Source: Allobogoriella deserti (lineage in GTDB: Bacteria > Actinomycetota > Actinomycetes > Actinomycetales > Actinomycetaceae). Taken from it: DNA of 64,000 nucleotides. A program made the translations under genes and the position numbers. This document shows, piece by piece, positions 7,801 to 16,126 of this stretch (position 1 is its first letter; every line of letters begins with the position of its first letter). The stretch covers positions 5,054 to 69,053 of the forward strand of contig NZ_JBHUEE010000013.1 of assembly GCF_042680605.1 (NCBI RefSeq). Direction: 5' to 3'. The notes under the pieces were generated by a model. The model was not told where the DNA came from. It saw only the letters and a program-made list of their open reading frames with translations, and did not search any database.

Positions 7801-10479
7801 ATGAGCGCCGAGACCCTTCCGTCGCCGTCGGTACCGGACAAGGTCAGCACGGACGGTCTCGAGGAGCGCTGGAACGAGCGCTGGACGCAGGACGGGACCT
7901 ACGCCTTCGACCGCTCCGCCCCGCGCGAGCAGGTCTACTCCATCGATACCCCGCCGCCGACGGTCTCCGGCTCGCTGCACGTGGGGCACGTGTTCTCCTA
8001 CACCCACACCGACGTCGTCGCGCGGTTCCAGCGGATGCGCGGCAAGGCGGTCTTCTACCCCATGGGCTGGGACGACAACGGCCTGCCCACCGAACGCCGG
8101 GTGCAGAACTACTTCGGGGTTCGCTGCGACCCCTCCCTGCCCTACGACCCGGACTTCACCCCGCCGCACACCGGCGGCGAGGGTAAGTCCGCGAAGGCCA
8201 AGGACCAGGTCCCGGTCTCCCGTCGCAACTTCATCGAGCTGTGCCAGCGACTCACCGCCGAGGACGAGCAGCAGTTCGAGGCGCTGTGGCGCCACCTGGG
8301 CCTGTCGGTCGACTGGGAGCACCACTACCAGACGATCGGGCCGGCCGCGCAGCAGGTGGCCCAGGCGGCGTTCCTGCGCAACCTCGCCCGGGGTGAGGCC
8401 TACCAGGCCGCAGCCCCCGGCCTGTGGGACGTCACGTTCCAGACGGCGGTCGCACAGGCCGAGCTGGAGGCGCGCGACTACCCCGGCCACTTTCACGAGA
8501 TCACCTTCCACAAGCCCGAGGGCGGCACGGTCACCATCGAGACCACGCGGCCAGAGCTGCTGCCCGCCTGCGTCGCGTTGATCGCCCACCCCGACGACGA
8601 GCGGTACCAACCGCTGTTCGGCACCACCGTGACGTCCCCGCTCTTCGGCGTCGAGCTGCCGGTGCTGGCCCACCCCGGTGCGGAGATGGACAAGGGCGCC
8701 GGCATCGCGATGTGCTGCACGTTCGGTGACCTCACCGACGTGCAGTGGTGGCGCGAGCTGAACCTGCCGACCCGGCCCGTCGTCGGTAAGGACGGCCGGC
8801 TGCAGCGCGAGACACCCGAGTGGATCACCTCCGCGCAGGGCCGCGCCGTCTACGCCGAGATGGCGGGCAAGACCACGTTCTCCGCGCGCGCCGCCGTCGT
8901 CGAGGCCCTGCAGACCTCCGGAGACCTGGTCGGCGAGCCCAAGCCGACCCAGCGCAAGGCGAACTTCTACGAGAAGGGCGACAAGCCCCTCGAGATCGTC
9001 ACCTCCCGGCAGTGGTACATCCGCAACGGCGGTCGCCCGCACGTCGAGGCGAACGGCAAGCAGCTGCGCGAGAATCTCATCGAGCGCGGGCAAGAACTGG
9101 ATTTCCACCCCGAGTTCATGCGGGTGCGCTACGAGAACTGGGTGAACGGTCTCAACACGGACTGGCTGATCTCCCGGCAACGCTTCTTCGGGGTCCCCAT
9201 CCCGGTGTGGTACCGGGTCGACGACGCCGGAGAACCCGACTACGACGCCGTGCTCGTCCCGGACGAGGCCTCCCTGCCGATCGACCCGAGCACCGACGTC
9301 CCGGACGGCTACACTGAGGACCAGCGCGGGAAGCCGGGCGGCTTCGTCGGTGAGGTCGACATCATGGACACCTGGGCGACGTCCTCGCTCTCGCCGCAGA
9401 TCGCCGCCGGCTGGCTGCGCGACCAGGATCTCTTCGAGCGCGTCTACCCGATGGACCTGCGCCCGCAGGGCCAGGACATCATCCGCACCTGGCTGTTCTC
9501 CACCGTGGTCCGCGCCCACCTGGAGTTCGGCGACCTGCCGTGGCGGCACGCGGGGATCTCGGGATGGATCCTCGACCCGGACCGGAAGAAGATGTCGAAG
9601 TCCAAGGGCAACGTCGTCACGCCCATGGACCTGCTGACCCAACACGGCTCGGACGCCGTCCGGTACTGGGCGGCCTCGGCCCGGCTCGGCACCGACGCAG
9701 CGTTCGAGGTCGGGCAGATGAAGATCGGCCGGCGCCTGGCGATCAAGATCCTCAACGCCTCGAAGTTCTCGCTGACCATGGGCGGCGACGCCGACCTCGT
9801 CCTCGACCCCGAGCTGGTCACCGTGCCGATCGACCGCGCGATGCTCGCCGGCCTGGCCGACGTCGTCGAGACCGCCACCGCCGCGCTCGAGGCCTACGAC
9901 CACACCCGGGCGCTGGAGACCACCGAGACCTACTTCTGGACGTTCTGCGACGACTACCTCGAGCTCGTCAAGGACCGCGCCTACAACCGCGACGGCGCCG
10001 TCCCGGAGTCCGAGGCCGCCTCGGCGCGGACCGCTCTGGCGATCGCCGTCGACACGTTCCTGCGCCTGTTCGCCCCCGTGCTGCCGTTCGCCACCGAAGA
10101 GGTGTGGAGCTGGTACCGCACCGGCTCGGTCCACCAGGCGCCCTGGCCCCAGGCCGAGCCGCTGCGGGCCGCGGCCGGCGTGGGCACAGCCGCGGAGGCC
10201 ATCGGCGAGGCGGGCGACGTCGCGCTGGTCCATGCCACCGGCGCCGCGCTCGCCGCGCTGCGGAAGGTCAAGTCCGAGGCCAAGGTCTCCCAGCGGACCA
10301 CCTTCGCGCGCGTGCGCCTGCAACTACCGGCGGAGTCCGTCGCCGCGGTGCAGCAGGCGCTCGGCGATCTGCGCTCGGCCGGTCGGGTCCGCGGGGATCT
10401 CGAGATCGTCGGCGCGCCGTCGGGCGGTGCTGCCGAGGTTGTCGACAGCGAGCTGGACGAGGCACCACCGCGCCGCTGA
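7801..10479 (+). CDS. valS: Valyl-tRNA synthetase
   Basis: This enzyme charges tRNA-Val with valine. It is a class I synthetase with the HIGH-type motif SGSLHVGHVFSY near residue 60 and the KMSKS motif in KKMSKSKGNVVTPMDLL near residue 600. The editing (CP1) domain lies between them and an anticodon-binding helical domain follows. It is 892 aa from the ATG at 7801, which has GGAG upstream. An in-frame ATG at 7765 that overlaps the TetR stop would add 12 residues and cannot be excluded. The block TERRVQNYFGVRCDP marks the ValS subtype common in actinobacteria. Confidence 0.96.
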   Translation: MSAETLPSPSVPDKVSTDGLEERWNERWTQDGTYAFDRSAPREQVYSIDTPPPTVSGSLHVGHVFSYTHTDVVARFQRMRGKAVFYPMGWDDNGLPTERRVQNYFGVRCDPSLPYDPDFTPPHTGGEGKSAKAKDQVPVSRRNFIELCQRLTAEDEQQFEALWRHLGLSVDWEHHYQTIGPAAQQVAQAAFLRNLARGEAYQAAAPGLWDVTFQTAVAQAELEARDYPGHFHEITFHKPEGGTVTIETTRPELLPACVALIAHPDDERYQPLFGTTVTSPLFGVELPVLAHPGAEMDKGAGIAMCCTFGDLTDVQWWRELNLPTRPVVGKDGRLQRETPEWITSAQGRAVYAEMAGKTTFSARAAVVEALQTSGDLVGEPKPTQRKANFYEKGDKPLEIVTSRQWYIRNGGRPHVEANGKQLRENLIERGQELDFHPEFMRVRYENWVNGLNTDWLISRQRFFGVPIPVWYRVDDAGEPDYDAVLVPDEASLPIDPSTDVPDGYTEDQRGKPGGFVGEVDIMDTWATSSLSPQIAAGWLRDQDLFERVYPMDLRPQGQDIIRTWLFSTVVRAHLEFGDLPWRHAGISGWILDPDRKKMSKSKGNVVTPMDLLTQHGSDAVRYWAASARLGTDAAFEVGQMKIGRRLAIKILNASKFSLTMGGDADLVLDPELVTVPIDRAMLAGLADVVETATAALEAYDHTRALETTETYFWTFCDDYLELVKDRAYNRDGAVPESEAASARTALAIAVDTFLRLFAPVLPFATEEVWSWYRTGSVHQAPWPQAEPLRAAAGVGTAAEAIGEAGDVALVHATGAALAALRKVKSEAKVSQRTTFARVRLQLPAESVAAVQQALGDLRSAGRVRGDLEIVGAPSGGAAEVVDSELDEAPPRR

Positions 10480-10574
10480 GTCGGGTCGTGGTGCCGGGTG
10501 TATCAGCGCCCGGTCGAGTTGCTCCTCTCCGGTGAGGCCGTCCGCCCGGGACGGCCACGACCGGGAGGCGCACC

Positions 10575-11291
10575 GTGAACCGAAGCAGATCGATCGGCGC
10601 ACTCGTCGCTGCGCCCGTGGCGTTGCTGGCGCTGGCGGCGCCGGCCGGGGCCGCGACCGAGGACCCGACCGACGACGGCGTCTACACGCCGTATCCGCCC
10701 GTCGAGCAGGACGAGCCCTCGCTGAACGCCACGGCGGTCGCGGAGTGCCTCGCCGACGCTGCGTGGATCAGTTACGACGTCGCGATGGCCGGTCCCGAGT
10801 CGGCAGAGCCCTCGAGCGCGGTGACCCTGGTCTTCACCCAGGGCGGGCAGCGCCTCGAGGTCCCGCTCGGCGACCTCGGAGCCGACGGCACCCTGTCCGG
10901 CAGCGTGCTGTGGCCGGGCACGGAGGTCGACGATTCCGGCACCGGTGTCGACTGGCCCGGCTGGGAGCAGGTCGACGGCGAGTGGACCGACGTCGGCGAC
11001 GCCGACCTCGGCTGGACCCGGACCGCCGACGTCAGCATCGAGGTCAACCCCGCCTCCCCCGTCGCCGTGACCTATCCTCCGGCCACGCCGACCTGCAACG
11101 CCGGTCCGCCGGCCGGGCCGGGTCAGACCCCGGCCCCGACCTCGAACGGGGACGGCGACGAGGCCGATGATGCGATGCTCACCCTCCCCGAGACCGGAGC
11201 CGGCATTCCCACGGCACCCGCTGCCGCGACCGCGGCGTTCCTCGCGGCACTCGGCGGCGGTCTGCTGCTGGCCCGCCGCCGGCGCTCCTGA
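10575..11291 (+). CDS. LPXTG-anchored secreted protein of unknown function
   Basis: This 238-aa protein has a signal peptide (residues 1-27, ending APAGAA). An acidic body follows with no recognised domain, then a Pro/Thr/Gly linker and a C-terminal sortase signal: LPETGAG, a hydrophobic stretch and a RRRRS tail. It is therefore predicted to be covalently attached to peptidoglycan by a sortase, which is not in the window. The GTG start has GGGAGG 7 nt upstream. A DUF4012 gene follows 11 bp later and may be co-transcribed. Confidence 0.82.
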   Translation: MNRSRSIGALVAAPVALLALAAPAGAATEDPTDDGVYTPYPPVEQDEPSLNATAVAECLADAAWISYDVAMAGPESAEPSSAVTLVFTQGGQRLEVPLGDLGADGTLSGSVLWPGTEVDDSGTGVDWPGWEQVDGEWTDVGDADLGWTRTADVSIEVNPASPVAVTYPPATPTCNAGPPAGPGQTPAPTSNGDGDEADDAMLTLPETGAGIPTAPAAATAAFLAALGGGLLLARRRRS

Positions 11292-11302
11292 CGCCACCTG
11301 CC

Positions 11303-13090
11303 GTGGCCGCCCCCGCAGCTGCCCGCCCGCGGCGCCGCCTGGCGCCCCGGGTGGTGCTGGCTATGACCGTCCTCGTCCTCGCCGTCTCCGGATGGCTCGG
11401 CGTGCGGGCCATGCTCGCCAAGGCGGCGCTGGACGAGGCTCGGCCGGCCGCCGAGCGGGTCATGGCCGCTGTGACGGAGCGCGGGGCCGGGGCACTCACG
11501 GAGACGTCCGTGCGGCAGGACATCCGGCTGCTCGCTGAGCGTTCCGAGACGCTTGCGTCCCTGACCTCCGACCCGGTGTGGCGCGTCGCAGAACGGCTCC
11601 CCGAGGTGGGTCCGACCATGTCGGCGAGCCGGATCGGCGCGGCCGAGGCCGCCCGGCTCCTCGGCGACGCGGTCGTGCCGGTGCTCGACACCACCGACGA
11701 GCTGGCCGACGGCCTGCGCATGAGCGACGGCCGCATCGACGTCGGTGCGCTGGAGGATCTGCACACGGCGCTGGCCACTGCTGACGAGACCGCCCGCACG
11801 GCGCTCGAACGCCTCGGGCGCGTGCCGCGCGGTGGCGTGGACAGCCGAGTCGGCGAGGATCTCAACCGGATGCAGGCCCTGCTCACGCACACGACGCCCG
11901 CCCTCGACACCCTCGCCGACGTCACCGAGGCCGCGCCCGCCGTGCTCGGGGCCGAGGGGCCGCGGCTGATCCTGATCATGCTGCAGAACAACGCCGAGCT
12001 GCGCAGCGGCGGCGGCATCACCGGCACCTTCTTCGCCGTGGAGATCGATAACGGCCGGTTCACCGAGGTCGACCACACCGACAGCGCGGCGTTCTCACCC
12101 GCCGACGTCTCACCGGTGCCGATCCCGGCGGGCACGCGCGAGACGTTCGGCGACGAGGTCGGCCGGTACGTCCAGAACCTCACGACGACGCCTGACTTCG
12201 CCCTCTCCGGACGGTTGGCCTCGGCGTGGTGGGCCGAACGCACCGGCCGGACACCCGACATGGTCGTGGCGATCGACCCCGCTGTGGTCCGGACCCTGCT
12301 CGAGGTCACGGGTCCGCTGCGGGCCGGCGAAGCGGACCTCACCGCCGGCAATGTGGTCGAGGCGCTGCTGCGCCGGCCGTACCTGACGATGGACGCCGAC
12401 GAGCAGACCGAGTACTTCTTCGGGGTCAGTGAGGCCCTGGCCCAGCGGCTCGTGAGCTCGGCGAACACGCTGCCCCAGGTGGCGGGGGCCGCGGCTCCGC
12501 TCATCGAGGAAGGCCGCGTGGCGGTGTGGAGCAGGCACCCGCAGGAGCAGGCCCTCATCGCGGACACGCCGCTGGCGGGCCTACTCGGCCGGCTCGAGAC
12601 CGCCGGGGACGACGCCTACGCCGTCCTGTTCAACAACCTCTCCGGGAGCAAGCTCGACGCGTACCTCGACGCCGGCTTCTCGGCCGTGGTGGACCGGTGC
12701 CGTCCGGACGGGCGTGGGTCCGTGGCGGTCTCGACGGGCCTGGTCAGCGAGGTCCCGACGGATGTGGACCTGCCGTGGTACGCCGCCCCGGGGTTCGGCG
12801 GATACGCCCGCGAAGACCTCGCACTCCTCGTCACCGTCCTCGCTCCCCCGGGCACCGTGCCGGAGGGTGCATGGCTCGACGGTGCCCCGCTGAGCTCCCA
12901 CGTCAGTCACGACGCCGGACGCAGCGCCGTCACCGCCCGCGTGACCCTCCCGCCGGGGCACAGCGCGCACGTGACGTTCCGGTTCGTGGCAGCCGAACCC
13001 GGCCCGGTCGAGCCGGCGCTGCTGCACACGCCGCTCATCGACACCGCCGACGTCGTCACGACCGGGCAGGCCTGTGAGGTGCCGCGATGA
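11303..13090 (+). CDS. DUF4012 domain membrane protein
   Basis: This 595-aa protein has one N-terminal transmembrane segment (residues about 18-36, VVLAMTVLVLAVSGWLGV) and a large outer domain. The block LIIMLQNNAELRSGGGITGTFFAVEI near residue 220, with key residues QNNAELRSGGG, identifies the DUF4012 family. These proteins occur beside exopolysaccharide and glycosylation genes in actinobacteria, and their biochemistry is unknown. A GTG start is used; no strong ribosome site is visible, and an ATG at 11363 would delete the cytosolic tail. It lies near a large glycan locus but is separated from it by the CHAT module. Confidence 0.82.
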   Translation: MAAPAAARPRRRLAPRVVLAMTVLVLAVSGWLGVRAMLAKAALDEARPAAERVMAAVTERGAGALTETSVRQDIRLLAERSETLASLTSDPVWRVAERLPEVGPTMSASRIGAAEAARLLGDAVVPVLDTTDELADGLRMSDGRIDVGALEDLHTALATADETARTALERLGRVPRGGVDSRVGEDLNRMQALLTHTTPALDTLADVTEAAPAVLGAEGPRLILIMLQNNAELRSGGGITGTFFAVEIDNGRFTEVDHTDSAAFSPADVSPVPIPAGTRETFGDEVGRYVQNLTTTPDFALSGRLASAWWAERTGRTPDMVVAIDPAVVRTLLEVTGPLRAGEADLTAGNVVEALLRRPYLTMDADEQTEYFFGVSEALAQRLVSSANTLPQVAGAAAPLIEEGRVAVWSRHPQEQALIADTPLAGLLGRLETAGDDAYAVLFNNLSGSKLDAYLDAGFSAVVDRCRPDGRGSVAVSTGLVSEVPTDVDLPWYAAPGFGGYAREDLALLVTVLAPPGTVPEGAWLDGAPLSSHVSHDAGRSAVTARVTLPPGHSAHVTFRFVAAEPGPVEPALLHTPLIDTADVVTTGQACEVPR

Positions 13091-13175
13091 CCGGACGACG
13101 CAGCGCGGACGGCGCCGCGGTACGGGCGCGAAAGCGCCTCGGGAGCGCCGGGCACCTTGGTAGCTTGAGCCCACT

Positions 13176-13841
13176 ATGGGGATGGATGACGGGATCGCGG
13201 TGCGTCCGGATCCCGGCGACGCCGGCGACGGCGCCGACGGCGCGGCGCCCGCCGAGACGAGCGAGGGAACCGCCCGCTTCCGGCGTGCCGCCTCCTTGTT
13301 CGTGCGGTGGCGCGACGGCGACACCCTCGCCATGGACGACCTGGTCCGCCTGATGACACCGGTGCTGTGGCATGTGGTCCGCGCCTACGACCTGCCCCGT
13401 GCGCTGGCCGAGGACGTCGTCCAGACGACGTGGCTCGCCCTGGTGCGCAAACACGAGACCATCAAGGAGCCGGCAGCGGTCTCGGGATGGTTGACGGTCA
13501 CGGCCAGGCGGGAGGCCTGGCGCACCGTCAAGGCCGCGCGGCGCGCGGACCCGACCGAGGACGAGCATCTCGAACCACGCCTTCCGGCGCAGCGCTCCGC
13601 CGAGCACGAGGCCGACGAGGCCGACACCGCACGGATCCTGTGGGACGCCGTACACCAGCTCAGCGAACGCTGCCGACGACTGCTCCGGGTGATCGCCTTC
13701 GACGATCGACCCGATTACGGCCGCATCGCCCGCGACACGGGCATGCCGGTCGGTAGCATCGGACCGACCCGTGGACGCTGCCTCGCCAAGCTGCGGGCGG
13801 TGCTTCACCAGATGGGGTTCACACCCGAGGAGGTCGCATGA
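13176..13841 (+). CDS. ECF-type RNA polymerase sigma factor of the CHAT module
   Basis: This 221-aa sigma-70 family protein has an acidic low-complexity N terminus (1-30). Region 2 is at about 50-120 (LPRALAEDVVQTTWLALVRK and GWLTVTARREAWRTVK), and region 4 is at about 155-210, with helix-turn-helix YGRIARDTGMPVGSIGPTRGRCLAKLR. It probably directs RNA polymerase to the downstream genes, which begin with a 4-nt overlap at 13838. There is no clear ribosome site. TAGCTT at 13161-13166 lies 9 nt before the ATG, so a leaderless transcript is possible. An in-frame ATG at 13182 is an alternative. Confidence 0.88.
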   Translation: MGMDDGIAVRPDPGDAGDGADGAAPAETSEGTARFRRAASLFVRWRDGDTLAMDDLVRLMTPVLWHVVRAYDLPRALAEDVVQTTWLALVRKHETIKEPAAVSGWLTVTARREAWRTVKAARRADPTEDEHLEPRLPAQRSAEHEADEADTARILWDAVHQLSERCRRLLRVIAFDDRPDYGRIARDTGMPVGSIGPTRGRCLAKLRAVLHQMGFTPEEVA

Positions 13842-14335
13842 ACTCCGACGACACCAGGGACGTCGACGGCGACGTCGGGGTCGACGACGAACGGCTCCTG
13901 GCAGCTCTGCGTGGTGTGTGGGAGCAGTACGACCCACCGCCCGCCGGCCTGACCGACCGCATGATCGCCGCCGTCGCGGTGGACGACGTCTCCCGCGACC
14001 TGGCCCTGCTCGAGTTGCAGACCGACGCCGAGCGCGCCGCGGTCCGCAGTGATCGCGAGCGCCTCACGCTGCAGTTCAGCGACGAGACCACGAGCGTGCT
14101 GCTGCACGTCTCGGTCACCGAGTCCGGCCTGCGGAGGGTGGACGGGTGGTCCGACCCCGCGGTGCTCGCGGCCCGGCTCGCCCAGGACGAGGACGAGAAG
14201 GAGTGGACGGCCGAGCTCGGTGAGCAGGGCCGGTTCGCGTTCGACGGCATCTCCCCCGGCCTGGCCAGGGTCCGACTCAGCGTGCAGCACCCGGACGGGC
14301 CGAGGGGCTTCGTGACGCCGCAGTTCCAGGTGTGA
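13838..14335 (+). CDS. Small acidic protein of the sigma/S8/CHAT module
   Basis: This soluble 165-aa protein has no transmembrane segment and no zinc-finger anti-sigma motif. The N-terminal half is helical and acidic (DDERLLAALRGVWEQYDPPPAGLTDRMIAAV). The C-terminal half looks like a small beta-sandwich, with blocks LTLQFSDETTSVLLHVSVTE, GRFAFDGISPGLARVRL and a final VTPQFQV. It is coupled to the sigma-factor gene (ATGA overlap), so a role in controlling that sigma factor is plausible but is only an inference from position. Similar small proteins accompany actinobacterial ECF-sigma/subtilase/CHAT clusters. Confidence 0.75.
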   Translation: MNSDDTRDVDGDVGVDDERLLAALRGVWEQYDPPPAGLTDRMIAAVAVDDVSRDLALLELQTDAERAAVRSDRERLTLQFSDETTSVLLHVSVTESGLRRVDGWSDPAVLAARLAQDEDEKEWTAELGEQGRFAFDGISPGLARVRLSVQHPDGPRGFVTPQFQV

Positions 14336-14342
14336 GCACACC
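14329..14342. repeat. 14-bp palindrome across a stop codon
   Basis: GGTGTGAGCACACC spans the end of the small module gene, with arms GGTGTG and CACACC around AG. It sits 3 bp before a longer palindrome, and together they could form two hairpins in the transcript. Confidence 0.55.
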
Positions 14343-14345
14343 ACA

Positions 14346-14371
14346 TCCGTGACGGCCGCGGCCGTCACGGA
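14346..14371. terminator. 26-bp perfect palindrome between module genes
   Basis: The sequence is perfectly self-complementary over 26 bp, centred on CCGCGG (left arm TCCGTGACGGCCG). It begins 11 nt after the stop of the small gene and lies about 84 nt before the S8 protease start. As RNA it would form a very stable hairpin that could terminate or attenuate transcription, or protect an mRNA end; as DNA it could be a dimeric-protein operator. No T-run follows, so classic termination is uncertain. Confidence 0.5.
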
Positions 14372-14454
14372 CACATCGCATCGCGCACCCCGGGGGCAGG
14401 GCGCACACGCAACGCCGCAATGCCGCAGCGAAGGACGACCGGGAGGCGTGGGAG

Positions 14455-16098
14455 ATGACCGAGGACGCACACGGCGTGCCGGAGCCGAGGGGCTGGACCT
14501 GGCGCGACCGAGCCAGCGGGTCGAACCGGATCGGCCGCACCCTCGAACCGTCGATCGACCCGGACAGCGGGGTGCAGGCGTTCCCGACCGTCTACGTGCC
14601 CGATCGGCTGCTCGTCTCGGTGGACCCGGATCGGGACGAGGCCGGAGACGAGTCGGTCGAGATCCTGCGGGAGGTGGCCCGGGATCTCGGCTCGGACGTC
14701 CGGGTCGCGACACTGGACGGCGAGCAGGTCGACGGGCCGCCACCCCTCCTCGTCCCGCCGGACCCGCAGGACCCGGAGGACCTCGGTGTGGCAGGCGTGC
14801 TTCGCGTCCATCTGACGCCGAGCGAACAGGCCCCCGGTGGGGCGGGGGTCGCGGACGCCTGGGACGTTCTCCAGGCGGCCCGGCGCAGGACCGGGACCTC
14901 GATGCCGGGGGTGGGGCTCGAGCACGTGCTCACGATCGACCCCATGGGGGTCAATCCGTTCACCGTCTCCAATCCCTTCACCGTCTCGAACCCCTTCACC
15001 GTCAGCAATCCCTACGCCACGGACCCGTACGCCGCCTCCGGCCAGTACGCGCTCCCGGGCAGCGGCGGACGCCAACCTGTCGCACGGCTCGGTGCCGGCC
15101 CGGTGCGCGGCGAGGGGCCCGGCAAGGGTGAGCGCCGCCCGGTGGTGGCCGTGCTCGACACCGGCTGCGGCGAGCATGAGTGGCTGCCCGAGCACATCGT
15201 CACCCGGCGCCTCGAGCTCGACGGGCAGCCGATCGGCCTCACGGACGCGGCGGACCCGGAGAGATTCCCGGACATGTACGGCCAGCTCGACGGCGCCATC
15301 GACCCCGTCGCCGGCCACGGCACATTCATCGCCGGCGTGGTCCGGCAGGTGGCGCCGGAGGCGGACATCGTCTCCGTGCGGACCGCGAACGCGCTCGGCG
15401 TGGTCGACGAGGGGACGTTGCTGACCACCGTCGGCGACGTCGTCACCCTCCTCAAGCGCTACCGGACCAGCGGCGGTGAGAGCGGCACTCCGATCGACGT
15501 GCTCAACCTCTCCCTCGGGTACTACCACGAGACGCCGGAGGACGGCTATTACTCGAGGAGGTTGTACGACCTGCTCTCCGAGGCCCGGAAGAACGGGTGC
15601 GCCGTCGTCTGTTCGGCGGGCAACGACACCATCGACCGCCCCTCGTTCCCCGCCTCGCTGTGGGCGTGGGAGCCAGATCGCCCGGACGGGAACGGCATCA
15701 AGCCCGATGGCGACGCCCGGCACATCTGCGTCGGTGCGCTGAACCCGAGCTGCTCCTCCGTCGCGCTGTTCTCCAACGTGGGTGACTGGGTGCAGGTCTA
15801 TGCCCCCGGCGCCTCCGTGGTGAGCACGACACCGGCGTTCGAGGGCGGACGGCAGGCCGACGCACGGGACGACCGCTACCAGCGGCGCCGCGAGACGATC
15901 GGGCCGGAGGACTACCGCGGCACGTTCTCCCTGTGGAGCGGGACCTCCTTCGCCGCGCCGTACCTCGCCGGGCTGATCGGCCACGAGCTCGGCTTCCCGG
16001 CCGCCGAGGAGAACGCCTCTCGTGCCGTGGCAGCCTCACGGGCCGCAACTGATCGTGCCCTGCGCGCGGCCGACGTCGTCGACGGGTCCGCGCTGTGA
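14455..16098 (+). CDS. Cytosolic S8 (subtilisin-like) serine protease of the CHAT module
   Basis: This 547-aa subtilase has its catalytic triad intact: Asp235 in VLDTGCG, His288 in GHGTFIAG and Ser498 in SGTSFAAPYLAG. The oxyanion-side block LNLSLGYYHE is present. No signal peptide or membrane segment is seen, so it should act in the cytosol, unlike most subtilases. The first 230 residues form a family-specific region. Three perfect NPFTVS repeats and a degenerate fourth copy (NPYATD) lie at residues 167-190. It is followed by the CHAT protein gene after 28 bp. Its target is unknown. Confidence 0.9.
   Translation: MTEDAHGVPEPRGWTWRDRASGSNRIGRTLEPSIDPDSGVQAFPTVYVPDRLLVSVDPDRDEAGDESVEILREVARDLGSDVRVATLDGEQVDGPPPLLVPPDPQDPEDLGVAGVLRVHLTPSEQAPGGAGVADAWDVLQAARRRTGTSMPGVGLEHVLTIDPMGVNPFTVSNPFTVSNPFTVSNPYATDPYAASGQYALPGSGGRQPVARLGAGPVRGEGPGKGERRPVVAVLDTGCGEHEWLPEHIVTRRLELDGQPIGLTDAADPERFPDMYGQLDGAIDPVAGHGTFIAGVVRQVAPEADIVSVRTANALGVVDEGTLLTTVGDVVTLLKRYRTSGGESGTPIDVLNLSLGYYHETPEDGYYSRRLYDLLSEARKNGCAVVCSAGNDTIDRPSFPASLWAWEPDRPDGNGIKPDGDARHICVGALNPSCSSVALFSNVGDWVQVYAPGASVVSTTPAFEGGRQADARDDRYQRRRETIGPEDYRGTFSLWSGTSFAAPYLAGLIGHELGFPAAEENASRAVAASRAATDRALRAADVVDGSAL
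14953..15024 (+). repeat. In-frame 18-bp tandem repeats encoding NPFTVS
   Basis: Three 18-bp units at 14953-14970, 14971-14988 and 14989-15006 each encode NPFTVS; a fourth, diverged unit encodes NPYATD. The units differ at third codon positions but not in protein, which suggests the peptide repeat is under selection rather than being a recent slippage product. Confidence 0.85.
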
Positions 16099-16126
16099 TC
16101 CGTGCCCGAGGAGAGGACGAGCCGTC

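Noticed and set aside
7681..10323. Minus-strand open frame of 880 aa antisense to valS
   Set aside because: It has no recognisable domain and exists because high-GC codon use leaves the antisense frame open; valS motifs on the plus strand are complete.
13838..14335. Zinc-dependent anti-sigma factor reading of the small gene after the sigma factor
   Set aside because: No HXXXCXXC motif and no membrane segment are present, so the standard anti-sigma class is not supported; the gene is kept as unknown.
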